Assembly (NCBI GenBank): GCA_015069495.1
Contig: SVIN01000005.1
Span: forward strand, 22,203 to 86,202
DNA: 64,000 bases
Reading direction: 5' to 3'
DNA from: Clostridiales bacterium
GTDB lineage: Bacteria; Bacillota; Clostridia; Christensenellales; Borkfalkiaceae
A program made the translations under genes and the position numbers. The notes under the pieces were generated by a model. The model was given only the letters and a program-made list of their open reading frames with translations, searched no databases and was not told the origin of the DNA. Positions 34,104-42,858 of the stretch are shown in pieces; the stretch's first letter is position 1, and the number at the start of each line of letters is the position of its first letter.

Positions 34104-35042
34104 ATGCCTTTGGTAACTACTACCGAAATGTTTAAAAAAGCGTACGCGGAAAAATACGCAGTCGGCGCTTTCAACGTAAACAACATGGAAATGATCCAAG
34201 CCATCGTTGAAGCAGCAAACGAAGAAAAATCCCCTGTTATTTTGCAGGTATCCGCAGGCGCAAGAAAATACGCAAACCCCGTATATTTGAAACACCTTGT
34301 TCAAGCTGCTGTGGAAACCAACGAAATTCCCATCGCTATGCACCTTGACCACGGCGCTGATTTCGAAATTTGTAAAGCTTCCATCGACGGCGGTTTCACT
34401 TCCGTCATGATCGACGCTTCTTCTCACCCTTGGGAAGAAAATATTGCCATCACGAAGAAAGTTGTTGAATACGCGCATGACCACGGTGTTGTGGTAGAAG
34501 CAGAACTCGGCACCCTCGCAGGTATTGAAGACGACGTAAACGTTTCTGCAGAACACGCGCACTTCACCTCTCCTGACGAAGTAGAAGAATTTACCGCTCG
34601 TACGGGTATCGACTCGCTTGCCATCGCAATCGGTACTTCCCACGGCGCGTACAAATTTAAACCTGGTCAGGATCCCAAATTACGTTTGGATATCTTGGAA
34701 GAAATCGGTAAGAGATTGCCTGGTTTCCCCATCGTATTGCACGGTGCATCTTCCGTTCCTCAGGACAAAGTTGCCATCGTAAACCAATACGGCGGTCACA
34801 TGCCCGACGCAATCGGTATTCCCGAATCCGAACTTAGAAAGGCAGCGCAGATGGCTGTTTGTAAAATCAACATCGACAGCGACCTTCGCGTAGCATTCAC
34901 GGCAGCAATCCGTAAACACTACAATGATTTCCCTGGACACTTTGACCCTCGTCAGTACTTGGGCGACGCACGCGCAATGATGAAAGAAATGGTAAAACAT
35001 AAGATCGTCAACGTGCTCGGCTCGGCTGGCAAAGCGTTTTAA
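34104..35042 (+). CDS. fba: Fructose-bisphosphate aldolase, class II
   Basis: A 312-residue zinc-dependent aldolase of glycolysis and gluconeogenesis. Zinc ligands and catalytic residues are visible in AMHLDHGADFE (His, Asp), VVVEAELGTLAGIED (Glu), IAIGTSHGAYKF (His) and PIVLHGASSVP (His), with KINIDSDLR binding phosphate. GGAGG lies 8 bases before the ATG. Monocistronic, with its own promoter and terminator, and 475 bases from gap, the next glycolytic gene, on the opposite strand. Confidence 0.97.
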   Translation: MPLVTTTEMFKKAYAEKYAVGAFNVNNMEMIQAIVEAANEEKSPVILQVSAGARKYANPVYLKHLVQAAVETNEIPIAMHLDHGADFEICKASIDGGFTSVMIDASSHPWEENIAITKKVVEYAHDHGVVVEAELGTLAGIEDDVNVSAEHAHFTSPDEVEEFTARTGIDSLAIAIGTSHGAYKFKPGQDPKLRLDILEEIGKRLPGFPIVLHGASSVPQDKVAIVNQYGGHMPDAIGIPESELRKAAQMAVCKINIDSDLRVAFTAAIRKHYNDFPGHFDPRQYLGDARAMMKEMVKHKIVNVLGSAGKAF

Positions 35043-35061
35043 TTAAGAATTTTATGGTAGC

Positions 35062-35096
35062 AAAACCCCATCCTTGTTATAAGGGTGGGGTTTTAC
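35062..35096 (+). terminator. Terminator of fba
   Basis: AAAACCCCA / TGGGGTTTT stem with an inner TCC / GGG extension. Confidence 0.85.
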
Positions 35097-35460
35097 TATT
35101 CACGCACCATAGGTGCATATCTCATTGCTTTGTCATACCGACTAAGGGCGCGATAGCGACCGCATGGAGTGTATCCCAAGAAATAAGAGTCGCGTTTTTA
35201 TGACACGGGATACGCACGACTCCGCAATAAATTGCTCCGCCCGCCAGCGTTCCGCTGGACCTTATATAGAGTGTTATTACTCTTTCTTTATTTTACTTCG
35301 CATATCACAGTGAAAGAACGAAACTATCTAAAAACACGTAAGAAAAGACACCTTACTGCGTCCAATCTCAGGTTGGCAATTCACCCTCATGGTGAATGCG
35401 CGAAACCATCTAAAAACACGCGCGATAACACACCTTACTAGCTGCAAGATTATCTTGCCA
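35097..35460. other. Repeat-rich intergenic region between fba and gap
   Basis: Contains one family B unit (GCACCATAGGTGC followed by ATATCTC, 35104-35123), a palindrome CCAGCGTTCCGCTGG, a copy of a GTCATACCGACTAAGGGCG-type element, and two direct copies of a block reading GCGAAAC(C/T)ATCTAAAAACACG...ACACCTTACT at about 35310-35355 and 35398-35441. It also has a TTCACCCTCATGGTGAA palindrome. No gene is supported. Confidence 0.6.
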
Positions 35461-35496
35461 AAAAAAGTCCCCGACAAACGTCGAGGACTGTTTTTT
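35461..35496 (-). terminator. Terminator of gap
   Basis: AGTCCCCGAC / GTCGAGGACT hairpin flanked by A and T runs. Confidence 0.8.
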
Positions 35497-35517
35497 GCTT
35501 TATAAGCTCCTTAGCGA

Positions 35518-36537
35518 TTAAAGTTCTGCGAAGTACTTAATCGTTCTTACCATCTGGCTGGTGTAGGAGTTTTCGTTGTCATACCAGGAAACAACCTTAA
35601 CAAGCGTTGTGCCGTCGCCCATGGGCATGCACTTCGTTTGCGTAGCATCAAACAACGAACCATAGGTGATACCGATAACGTCGGAAGATACGATTTCTTC
35701 TTCCGTGTAACCGAAGGATGCGGAAGCAGCTGCCTTCATTGCAGCGTTAACCGTAGCCGCGTCAACTTCACCTTCACATACAGCTACAAGCTGGGTAAGG
35801 GAACCGGTGGGAACGGGAACACGTTGTGCGCAACCGTCAAGTACACCGTTCAATTCAGGGATAACAAGACCGATAGCCTTTGCAGCGCCCGTGGAGTTGG
35901 GAACGATGTTTACAGCTGCAGCGCGTGCACGGCGAAGGTCGCCTTTACGATGAGGGCCGTCCAATACCATTTGGTCACCAGTGTAAGCGTGGATCGTGGT
36001 CATGTAACCTTTCTTAATCTTGGACAACTTGTTCAACGTGTTTGCCATAGGAGCAAGGCAGTTGGTGGTGCAGGATGCAGCCGAGATGATGTTGTCAAGC
36101 TTGGAAAGGCTCTTTTCGTTTACGCTGTAAACGATGGTAGGAAGGTCGTTACCTGCGGGAGCAGAGATAACAACTTTCTTAGCGCCAGCTTTGATGTGTG
36201 CTTCGGATTTAGCTTTCGAAGTGTAGAAACCAGTACATTCAAGTACAACGTCTACGTCAAGTTCACCCCAAGGGCAGTTTACTGCGTCTTTTTCAGCGTA
36301 GATTCTGATGGTCTTACCATCTACGGTGATGGTACCAGCTTCATCGTTTGCGGATACGGTATCAGCAAGAGCATATCTGCCCTGTGCGGAATCGTACTTC
36401 AAAAGGTGAGCAAGCATGGAAGGGCTGGTAAGGTCGTTGATAGCGACTACTTCGTAACCTTCTGCACCGAACATCTGTCTGAAAGCAAGACGACCGATAC
36501 GGCCAAAGCCGTTGATTGCAACTTTAACGTTTGCCAT
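35518..36537 (-). CDS. gap: Glyceraldehyde-3-phosphate dehydrogenase
   Basis: A 339-residue NAD-dependent glycolytic dehydrogenase. It has the Rossmann start [18 protein letters not shown], the active-site [12 protein letters not shown] (catalytic Cys), [16 protein letters not shown] (catalytic His region), [20 protein letters not shown] and the C-terminal [15 protein letters not shown]. Start at 36537 with GGAGG. Monocistronic with a good promoter. Confidence 0.97.
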   Translation of the reverse strand: MANVKVAINGFGRIGRLAFRQMFGAEGYEVVAINDLTSPSMLAHLLKYDSAQGRYALADTVSANDEAGTITVDGKTIRIYAEKDAVNCPWGELDVDVVLECTGFYTSKAKSEAHIKAGAKKVVISAPAGNDLPTIVYSVNEKSLSKLDNIISAASCTTNCLAPMANTLNKLSKIKKGYMTTIHAYTGDQMVLDGPHRKGDLRRARAAAVNIVPNSTGAAKAIGLVIPELNGVLDGCAQRVPVPTGSLTQLVAVCEGEVDAATVNAAMKAAASASFGYTEEEIVSSDVIGITYGSLFDATQTKCMPMGDGTTLVKVVSWYDNENSYTSQMVRTIKYFAEL

Positions 36538-36633
36538 AATAGTGTTTCCTCCAATATATGAAAATTTATTTTTGTGACGTTTTGATTTGCGGTGCGAGGA
36601 TTTATACCCACAGACCGCTCTTGTCCAAATATC

Positions 36634-36662
36634 ATTTTACCATACTTTTTTCATTTCGTCAA
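36634..36662 (-). promoter_or_regulatory. Promoter of gap
   Basis: Minus-strand TTGACG (36657-36662), 17-base spacer, TAAAAT (36634-36639). The rest of the 453-base divergent gap (36663-36893) is AT-rich with no recognised element. Confidence 0.75.
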
Positions 36663-36893
36663 TGATTTTTTCCCTTTTGTTTGAAAAATATTTTCACGAT
36701 TTTAAAATATCATTTTTTGAACGGTATTTTCTTTTTCCATTTCTTACTGATTTTAGCTTCAAAAAGGTTATTTTTTCGACATGATTGTATACCTTTATAT
36801 ATAACGCGTGTGTAACGCGTGCGCGCGATGTGGATAAACGTGAAAATTTCTTTATTTTTTCAAGAAAATTTTTCATTTTTTTCGTTTTTTTTA

Positions 36894-36922
36894 TTGACAA
36901 AGCATTTGTAATGTAGTATAAT
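36894..36922 (+). promoter_or_regulatory. Consensus promoter of the DUF898-like gene
   Basis: TTGACA (36894-36899), 17-base spacer, TATAAT (36917-36922): perfect match. Confidence 0.85.
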
Positions 36923-36990
36923 GACATTACCATAAAATTAAAGTATTACGCTTCTCGCAAAAAGCGAAAGGGGTAAAGGAGGCAAACAAG

Positions 36991-37473
36991 ATGGCAAAAA
37001 AGAACAAAGTGGCAAAAGTAAGTAACAGCGTATTTACCGGTCGCTTGCTCAACCTTATCGGTACGTGGATCCTCATGATCCTCATTATCGTTATCATGGC
37101 TGGCATCGGCGCGGGTCTCGTTGTTGTAGTTGGCGGAGTTAAAGATGTTAACAACATCCAAATTGATGCAAAACTTATTGTTTTGGCTGTTGTAGCTGCA
37201 CTTCTCATATTGTTCGGTCTTGCATGGGCAGTAATTCGTTTCATGAAATGGGAAACGAAGCACACCATCATCAGCGGCAACAGAGTTAAGTTCAATGGTA
37301 ACGCATTCCAACTTCTTGGCAACTGCTTTAAGTGGATGTTCCTCACCATCATCACCGTTGGTATCTATGCTCTTTGGCTTCCCATTAAGGTTAGAAAATG
37401 GAAAGTTAAGCACATGGAACTTCAACCTGTATACGGTTATGACTATGGTCAAGTTCACTTCTACAACTATTAA
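36991..37473 (+). CDS. DUF898 (YjgN-like) membrane protein, short form
   Basis: A 160-residue membrane protein. Segments at about 24-50 and 62-84 are hydrophobic, followed by KWETKHTIISGNRVKFNGNAFQLLGN, LTIITVGIYALWLPIKVRKW and KHMELQ. The NRVKFNGN... and TLGIYALW-like blocks are typical of DUF898 proteins, which are usually about twice as long; this looks like a single repeat. Function unknown. AAGGAGG precedes the ATG; promoter and terminator make it monocistronic. Confidence 0.8.
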   Translation: MAKKNKVAKVSNSVFTGRLLNLIGTWILMILIIVIMAGIGAGLVVVVGGVKDVNNIQIDAKLIVLAVVAALLILFGLAWAVIRFMKWETKHTIISGNRVKFNGNAFQLLGNCFKWMFLTIITVGIYALWLPIKVRKWKVKHMELQPVYGYDYGQVHFYNY

Positions 37474-37489
37474 TTAGTACTTAATGAAT

Positions 37490-37516
37490 AAGGACTTCCT
37501 CGTGAAGTCCTTTTTT
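37490..37516 (+). terminator. Terminator of the DUF898-like gene
   Basis: AAGGACTTC / GAAGTCCTT followed by TTTTTT. Confidence 0.88.
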
Positions 37517-37530
37517 CATACCTTTTTTTC

Positions 37531-37636
37531 ATCGCGCGCCGTCAGGCGCATATCGTACACCTATGGTGTATATCGTACGCGTAGCGTATATCGTGTTTGT
37601 GTTAACAAACATATCGCGCGCCATAGGCGCATATTC
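37531..37636. repeat. Family B hairpin array B2
   Basis: Palindromes GCGCCGTCAGGCGC, ACACCTATGGTGT, ACGCGTAGCGT, GTTTGTGTTAACAAAC and GCGCCATAGGCGC, separated by ATATCGT or ATATCGC. It lies just after the terminator and is followed at 37643-37675 by a copy of the GTCACTCTGGAGCG element. Confidence 0.92.
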
Positions 37637-37696
37637 TCCTTGTCACTCTGGAGCGTAGCGATAGAGTCTCAAAACCATCACTCACCACAACAACAC

Positions 37697-37727
37697 AAAA
37701 AAACACAAGGGCGGTCATCGACCGCCC
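37697..37727 (-). terminator. Terminator downstream of yugP
   Basis: GGGCGGTC / GACCGCCC hairpin with an A run to its left; it lies beyond array A6, so the array would be part of the yugP transcript. Confidence 0.7.
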
Positions 37728-37750
37728 GCTATTTTATTTTCTACAATAAC

Positions 37751-37847
37751 GCAAAGCAGAGCTTTGCAATTCACGCGCCCATAGGCGCAATTCACGGCAT
37801 AAGCCAATTCACGGCATAAGCCAATTCACGACCGCAGGTCAATTCAC
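37751..37847. repeat. Family A hairpin array A6
   Basis: Palindromes GCAAAGCAGAGCTTTGC, GCGCCCATAGGCGC, GGCATAAGCC (twice) and GACCGCAGGTC, each followed by AATTCAC. Ends eight bases from the yugP stop at 37856. Confidence 0.93.
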
Positions 37848-37855
37848 TTTAACCA

Positions 37856-38593
37856 TTACCTTCTTCTATCATTCGTTCTTCCAAATAACACCATTACCCA
37901 CACCAAAAAACGCAGGAAATACACCAACGACGTCAACAAGGAAGCTACGTAAGTTTTCGCCGCCGCATCCAACATTTTATCCGCATAAGGAATCTCCTCT
38001 TGCCGTAAAATACCTTGCTGTAACAACATTTCTTTCGCTCTGCGGCTCGCATTCAACTCCACAGGTAAAGTCACCAACGCAAACAATGTGGATAACCCAT
38101 ACAACGCAACACCTGCAAGGGCAAGGTAGAAACCTGTACTTGCATTTGACGTGCTCACAAACAAGTCCAAAATCAACCCCAACAACACCAAAGGCAAGGC
38201 AAGCCGACTGCCGATATTGGTGATAGGCACCAAAGCCGTCCGCAACCGATACATTCCGTACCCCGTTTTCTTTTGCATAACGTGCCCGATTTCATGCGCC
38301 GCCACTGCAACCGCCGCAATCGACGCATTGCCATACACTCCATCCGAAAGATTGACCACCTTTTTCGTGGGGTGATAATGATCGGACAGCGTACCGCGCA
38401 CTCTGCCAACGGTGATATCATTCACACCGTTCGCACGAAGCAACCGCACCGCGGTATCATAGCCCGTCATGCGGGAACTGTTCGGCATCCCGCCATAGGC
38501 TTGAAATGCAGAACGCACCTTCGCGCTGACACTCGCACCCCATATCGCGCAAGCAATGATTAAAATAAAAAATAAATAATAATACGGAGGCAT
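37856..38593 (-). CDS. yugP: Zinc metallopeptidase, YugP family
   Basis: A 245-residue membrane metallopeptidase (neutral zinc metallopeptidase family). N-terminal membrane segment at about 5-22, catalytic AVAAHEIGHVMQKK (HExxH) at about 98, further membrane segments at about 120-165 and a C-terminal pair; ELNASRRAKEML supplies the third-ligand region. The substrate is unknown. AAGGAGAAGG precedes the ATG. The 3' end carries family A array A6 inside the predicted transcript. Confidence 0.9.
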   Translation of the reverse strand: MPPYYYLFFILIIACAIWGASVSAKVRSAFQAYGGMPNSSRMTGYDTAVRLLRANGVNDITVGRVRGTLSDHYHPTKKVVNLSDGVYGNASIAAVAVAAHEIGHVMQKKTGYGMYRLRTALVPITNIGSRLALPLVLLGLILDLFVSTSNASTGFYLALAGVALYGLSTLFALVTLPVELNASRRAKEMLLQQGILRQEEIPYADKMLDAAAKTYVASLLTSLVYFLRFLVWVMVLFGRTNDRRR

Positions 38594-38650
38594 CTTCCTT
38601 CTCCTTCACTATATTATATATATAGTATAACCCTTTTCACACAAATCTAA

Positions 38651-39454
38651 TCACAAATCAATGGCAAAAGGATAAAGTTCCGATTTGGAAACACCGCGGT
38701 CTTTCGCGGCGCGCTTCAACGCCTCTTTCTTATCCAACCCAGCCGCCATATAATGTTTGATATGTTCCACCTCGGACAAGCTGTTCAATGGGCTTTCCTT
38801 TTCTTCCGCGCCCGCGACAACTAACACGTATTCTCCGCGCTTCTCGCCCGCCAAACCCTCTTTTAAAGTAAAATTCACCGCTTCTTCGTGGATTTTCGTA
38901 ATCTCACGCACCGCAGCGGCAGGGCGGTCGCCAAACACTTCGTACATCGCCTTGACGTCCTTATCCACGTCCTGCGGAGCGCAATGGAATGCAAGGGTTA
39001 AATCGCTGTCCTTATACTTTTCCAACAACGCCCTTTTCTCACTTGCTTTATCGGGTAAAAATCCGATAAACGCAAATCTACCCGCGGGCAACGCAGACAA
39101 AACCAATGCCGCAACAAACGCGCACGCGCCGGGCAGTAAAGTGTACGGTTCTCCGTTTTCACGTAAAATTTTACATACGATATTGCCAGGATCGGATACC
39201 ACGGGAGTCCCCGCATCCGAAACCACAACCACGTTTTCACCGCGTTTGGACGCCGCCAAAATCTTTTCCGCCGCTTCCGTTTCATTAAACTTGTGACACG
39301 CGTAAAGCGGTTTTTTAATTTCGTAAGCATTCAACAACTTGATGGTGTGTCGAGTATCTTCGCAAAAAATCACGTCCGCCTCGCGCAACGTCTCCAGCGC
39401 ACGCAAGGTGATATCCTTCAAATTTCCAATCGGGGTTGCTACAAAACTGACCAT
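38651..39454 (-). CDS. rsmI: 16S rRNA (cytidine(1402)-2'-O)-methyltransferase
   Basis: A 267-residue tetrapyrrole-methylase-fold enzyme that 2'-O-methylates C1402 in the decoding site. Recognised by VSFVATPIGNLKDITLRALE at the start, CEDTRHT, VVVSDAGTPVVSDPG and the C-terminal KDRGVSKSELYPFAI. The ATG is three bases from the trmN6 stop and its AAGGAGT lies within trmN6, so the pair is translationally coupled. Confidence 0.95.
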   Translation of the reverse strand: MVSFVATPIGNLKDITLRALETLREADVIFCEDTRHTIKLLNAYEIKKPLYACHKFNETEAAEKILAASKRGENVVVVSDAGTPVVSDPGNIVCKILRENGEPYTLLPGACAFVAALVLSALPAGRFAFIGFLPDKASEKRALLEKYKDSDLTLAFHCAPQDVDKDVKAMYEVFGDRPAAAVREITKIHEEAVNFTLKEGLAGEKRGEYVLVVAGAEEKESPLNSLSEVEHIKHYMAAGLDKKEALKRAAKDRGVSKSELYPFAIDL

Positions 39455-39457
39455 GTT

Positions 39458-40150
39458 TTACTCCTTCACGTTGTATATCGTGTCCAAAATTTCCGTGTGC
39501 GGTTTCCCGCCTTTGACCGCTTCTACCATCACCAAATACGGTTTCGATCCATACCTGCCCCCCACGAATTGAATTTTTTTCACTTCCAATTTCGCATCGT
39601 GCAGAGTGTAACAAACTTCCGCCAACCGATCGGCGCGATGCAACATACACAACCGCCCGCCAAACTTTAAGGCAAAACTCGCCGCTTTAGCAATCTCTTT
39701 GAGGTTGATGGTAATCTCCTTACGACACACCGCTTTACAATACTCATCGTTGTCAAACCCGCCGTTCTCGTAGGGGGGATTGCACAGCACGAGAGAAAAT
39801 TTCTCATTGTATACCTTAGGGATTTCCTGTAATTTGCCTTGTACAAATTCAAAATTATCAAAGCCGTTATACAAAGCAGTTTTTTGTGAAAGTGCGGACA
39901 GTTCAGGTTGCATTTCAAATAAGGTAAAACGCAAATCCCGCAGTTTCGCACGGTTTAACGCATAGAAGTGAAACGCAACGATACCGCTCCCCGCGCAAAA
40001 ATCCGCCACAACGTCGTTCTTTTTCGCATGCGCAAAGCGGGACAACAGCACCGAATCGGACGTAAAGCGATACAGACGAGTGTCCTGAACCACTTTCAAT
40101 CCGTCAATCATCATATCTTCCAACACTTCGTATTCGCCCAACTCTACCAT
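39458..40150 (-). CDS. trmN6: tRNA1(Val) adenine(37)-N6-methyltransferase-like
   Basis: A 230-residue class I methyltransferase. The SAM site is DVVADFCAGSGIVAFHF, and LVLCNPPYENGG is the NPPY catalytic motif for N6-adenine methylation; QDTRLYRFTSDSVLLSRFA is the family's N-terminal signature. Start at 40150 with AGAGG; the extension to 40216 has no support. Located directly upstream of rsmI, the usual yabB-yazA-rsmI neighbourhood of Firmicutes. It is divergent from the ger operon, 100 bases away. Confidence 0.9.
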   Translation of the reverse strand: MVELGEYEVLEDMMIDGLKVVQDTRLYRFTSDSVLLSRFAHAKKNDVVADFCAGSGIVAFHFYALNRAKLRDLRFTLFEMQPELSALSQKTALYNGFDNFEFVQGKLQEIPKVYNEKFSLVLCNPPYENGGFDNDEYCKAVCRKEITINLKEIAKAASFALKFGGRLCMLHRADRLAEVCYTLHDAKLEVKKIQFVGGRYGSKPYLVMVEAVKGGKPHTEILDTIYNVKE

Positions 40151-40250
40151 GGCATAAAACCTCTTTTTGATACTTCTACCATTATACCACCAAATCGCAA
40201 AAAAGTCAAGCCGCACGAAAAGAATAATTCCTCGGAAAAAACCACAAGCT

Positions 40251-41762
40251 GTGGTTGTGCAAAATTTATCGGAAAATTTACAAAAAAATCTAACGGCAAT
40301 TAAAAAAATATTACCATCGGAAGATATTTTAACCTATGTCTTTGAGACGGCAGATAAAACCGCTTGCGCCATCGTTTACGCGGACGGAATCGTCAACAAA
40401 CAATGGCTTGGCGACTTAATCGCCCGCCCACTTTCCAAACTTGATTTTATGCAAGAAATAGGGCAAAACACCAAAAACGAAGGTACCATGTCTGCGTTGA
40501 AATTAGAAATTATCAAAAAGAATGCCCTTTTTCCCGAATTAAAAGAGGTCGAAAAACTCTTAGATATTCACAAGGAAATCTTAAACGGTAACAGTTTGGT
40601 ATTGGTGGACGGTCTATCGGTAGGTTTGATTGTCGGGGCGAAATTCATCCCCGTCCGCGCGGTGACCGAACCCCCGACAGACGTCGCTGTCAGAGGTCCG
40701 CGCGAGGGGTTTATCGAGGATATCAAAACCAACATGTCGCTGATTCGAAAGCGTCTAAAAACACCCGATTTGCGCTTCGAAAGCGTACGGCTTGGCAAAC
40801 AATCGGATACGATTGTCAGTATTTGTTGGTTGGAAGGTACGTCCAATCCCTCCGTGAAAGAGGAAGTTTTACAAAAATTACAATCCGTCCAGTTGGATTG
40901 CGTACCCGATTCGTCCTACGTTTCCGCCATTTTATCCCCGCGCAAACACTCGGTGTTTCACTCGGTCGGTAAAACGGAAAAACCTGATATTTTCACCGCG
41001 AAAATCAGCGAAGGCAGGGTGGGGATTTTGGTGGACGGTTCACCCATCGCGTTGACTGTACCGTATATTTTGACAGAGGATTTGCAGAGCAGTGAGGATT
41101 ATTTCATTTCACCGTTTGCGGCGACTATTTTTCGCTTGTTGCGATTTGTTTCTCTGTTTGTGGCTTTGCTATTGCCCGCCTTTTACGTGTCTGCGCAACT
41201 GTTCAAAATCCAGCTTCTGCCCCTCGGTTTAACCTTAACCATTGCAAGCAGTTCGCGAGAATTGCCACTCTCTCCAAGCCTTGAAATGTTTGTGGTTTTA
41301 TTCTTATTGGAAACCCTCAAAGAAGCCAGCATCCGCATGCCCAAATACGTGGGTATGTCCTTATCGGTCGTTGGCGCGCTTGTCTTGGGAGATACGGCAG
41401 TTTCGGCGGGATTCCTTTCCACACCTGCAATCATCGTGGTCGCATTCTCGGGGATATGCTTATATACCGTACCCAATTTCGTGGAAACGGGCAGTATTTT
41501 ACGTTGGCTGTTTTTATTGGTTTCAGGCAGTATCGGTCCGTTTGGAATTGTGTTAAGCGCGGCGTTTTTGCTGTATTATCTACTCTCAGCCGACGCATTC
41601 GGCGCGCCTGCGCTTGCGCCGTTTTCACCGCTCAATATCCACGATTTGCGGGATAGTGTTGTAAAATATGACCTGGCGGATTTGAAGAGCCGCCCCCGAT
41701 TATTGCAATCAAAAAACAAAACTCGGCTGTCCGTAAAAAAGGAGAATTACCATGAAAAATAA
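40251..41762 (+). CDS. gerA: Spore germination protein, GerA family subunit A
   Basis: About 503 residues; part of the tripartite nutrient-germinant receptor in the spore inner membrane. The N-terminal soluble part (LSENLQKNLTAIKKIL, KTEGTMSALKLEI-like) is followed by EPPTDVAVRGPREGFIED, the strongest family motif, and then membrane segments at about 290-470 including SSSRELPLSPSLEM. No ATG is available near the start: the frame opens at a TTG at 40167, and GTG codons at 40251 or 40257 fit the family N-terminus best, with only weak upstream pairing, suggesting low expression. It overlaps the next gene by 11 bases. Confidence 0.9.
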   Translation: MVVQNLSENLQKNLTAIKKILPSEDILTYVFETADKTACAIVYADGIVNKQWLGDLIARPLSKLDFMQEIGQNTKNEGTMSALKLEIIKKNALFPELKEVEKLLDIHKEILNGNSLVLVDGLSVGLIVGAKFIPVRAVTEPPTDVAVRGPREGFIEDIKTNMSLIRKRLKTPDLRFESVRLGKQSDTIVSICWLEGTSNPSVKEEVLQKLQSVQLDCVPDSSYVSAILSPRKHSVFHSVGKTEKPDIFTAKISEGRVGILVDGSPIALTVPYILTEDLQSSEDYFISPFAATIFRLLRFVSLFVALLLPAFYVSAQLFKIQLLPLGLTLTIASSSRELPLSPSLEMFVVLFLLETLKEASIRMPKYVGMSLSVVGALVLGDTAVSAGFLSTPAIIVVAFSGICLYTVPNFVETGSILRWLFLLVSGSIGPFGIVLSAAFLLYYLLSADAFGAPALAPFSPLNIHDLRDSVVKYDLADLKSRPRLLQSKNKTRLSVKKENYHEK

Positions 41763-42858
41763 CCTCATCGCCCCAAAAGCCGATATTGTCAACAGCCGTC
41801 AAATCGCCCTCGCGGGGGCGTGCTTATTACCCGCGGCACGGTTGTTGGAAGCCCCGTCTATTCTTGCAAAATACGCCGCAGGCGATCTATTACTACCCGC
41901 AATTTTGCATTTTTTATTGCAAGGCGGTTTGCTGTTTGCGTTGCTGTTTGCTTGCTCCCGCTCGGAAAAAACTTTGTTCGAACGCTTGGAAATACAGTTT
42001 GGAAAATGGTCCGCATTGGTGTATATTGCGCTGTCGGTGTATTATCTTTTCAGCGCAATTTTACCTTTGTTTGACTTGGAAAAATTTACCTACGCGGTGT
42101 TTTTCGACACCGCACCCACCTCATTTTCCTTTCTTTTCTTCTTCCTTTTCTCCGCTTTTATGTGTGTGAAAGGTCTAAAAACTTTATCCCGCACTGCGGA
42201 TATTTGCCTCTTTTTATATCTTATCCCATTCATTTTATTACTCGCCATGGGATGCTTTGCAACCGATTTTACTCGATTGTTACCGCTGTTTGGAAATGAA
42301 TTTGGGGATACCATGTATGCGATGAAGTATTCCACACCCCATTTTTCAGACGCTCTTTTGCTGTTGCCATTGCTTGGAAATCTGCGATATAAAAAGGGGG
42401 ATACGGTCAAAATCCTCGCTGGCTACAGCGCAGGGGCGTTGGGGTCGTTATTCTTCTTTGCCACCTTCTTTTCCATCTTCTCATCCATCGCACCGAGGGA
42501 GCATTATGCCTTTGCTAAAATCGCGCAATATTTCCCCGCGCTGGATATTGTGGGACGGTTCGATTTGCTGTTTGTGTATATGCTGACCATCGTGCTGTTT
42601 TACTATACCGCCATGCCGTTGCAATTCACAACCAACCTATTTTGTCAAGCCATCGGAACAAGACGCACCGTACTCGTTTCTACAACTCTCAACGGCGGAT
42701 TGTTGGTGTTTTTGCTGTTCTGTAATAAATTTTACAACACTGTTTACACCGTCATCAGCGGAAAACTAAGTTTCTTGTTTTGGGTCTGTGCAGGTGTTTT
42801 CACCCTGCTGTTTTCCCTGTTGCCCGACTTGAAAAAAAAGGAGAAAAAGAATGCGTAA
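41752..42858 (+). CDS. gerB: Spore germination protein, GerB family subunit
   Basis: A 368-residue polytopic protein with ten predicted membrane segments, of the amino acid permease-like endospore germination family; the B subunit that senses germinant in the receptor. Family words include SRQIALAGACLLPAARLLEAP at the start, FTYAVFFDTAPTSF and a C-terminal segment before DLKKKEKKNA. Its ribosome-binding site AAGGAG is inside gerA, and it overlaps gerC by 8 bases, so the three are one operon. Confidence 0.88.
   Translation: MKNNLIAPKADIVNSRQIALAGACLLPAARLLEAPSILAKYAAGDLLLPAILHFLLQGGLLFALLFACSRSEKTLFERLEIQFGKWSALVYIALSVYYLFSAILPLFDLEKFTYAVFFDTAPTSFSFLFFFLFSAFMCVKGLKTLSRTADICLFLYLIPFILLLAMGCFATDFTRLLPLFGNEFGDTMYAMKYSTPHFSDALLLLPLLGNLRYKKGDTVKILAGYSAGALGSLFFFATFFSIFSSIAPREHYAFAKIAQYFPALDIVGRFDLLFVYMLTIVLFYYTAMPLQFTTNLFCQAIGTRRTVLVSTTLNGGLLVFLLFCNKFYNTVYTVISGKLSFLFWVCAGVFTLLFSLLPDLKKKEKKNA

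Noticed and set aside
35638..36561. 307-residue ORF on the plus strand
   Set aside because: Antisense shadow of gap.
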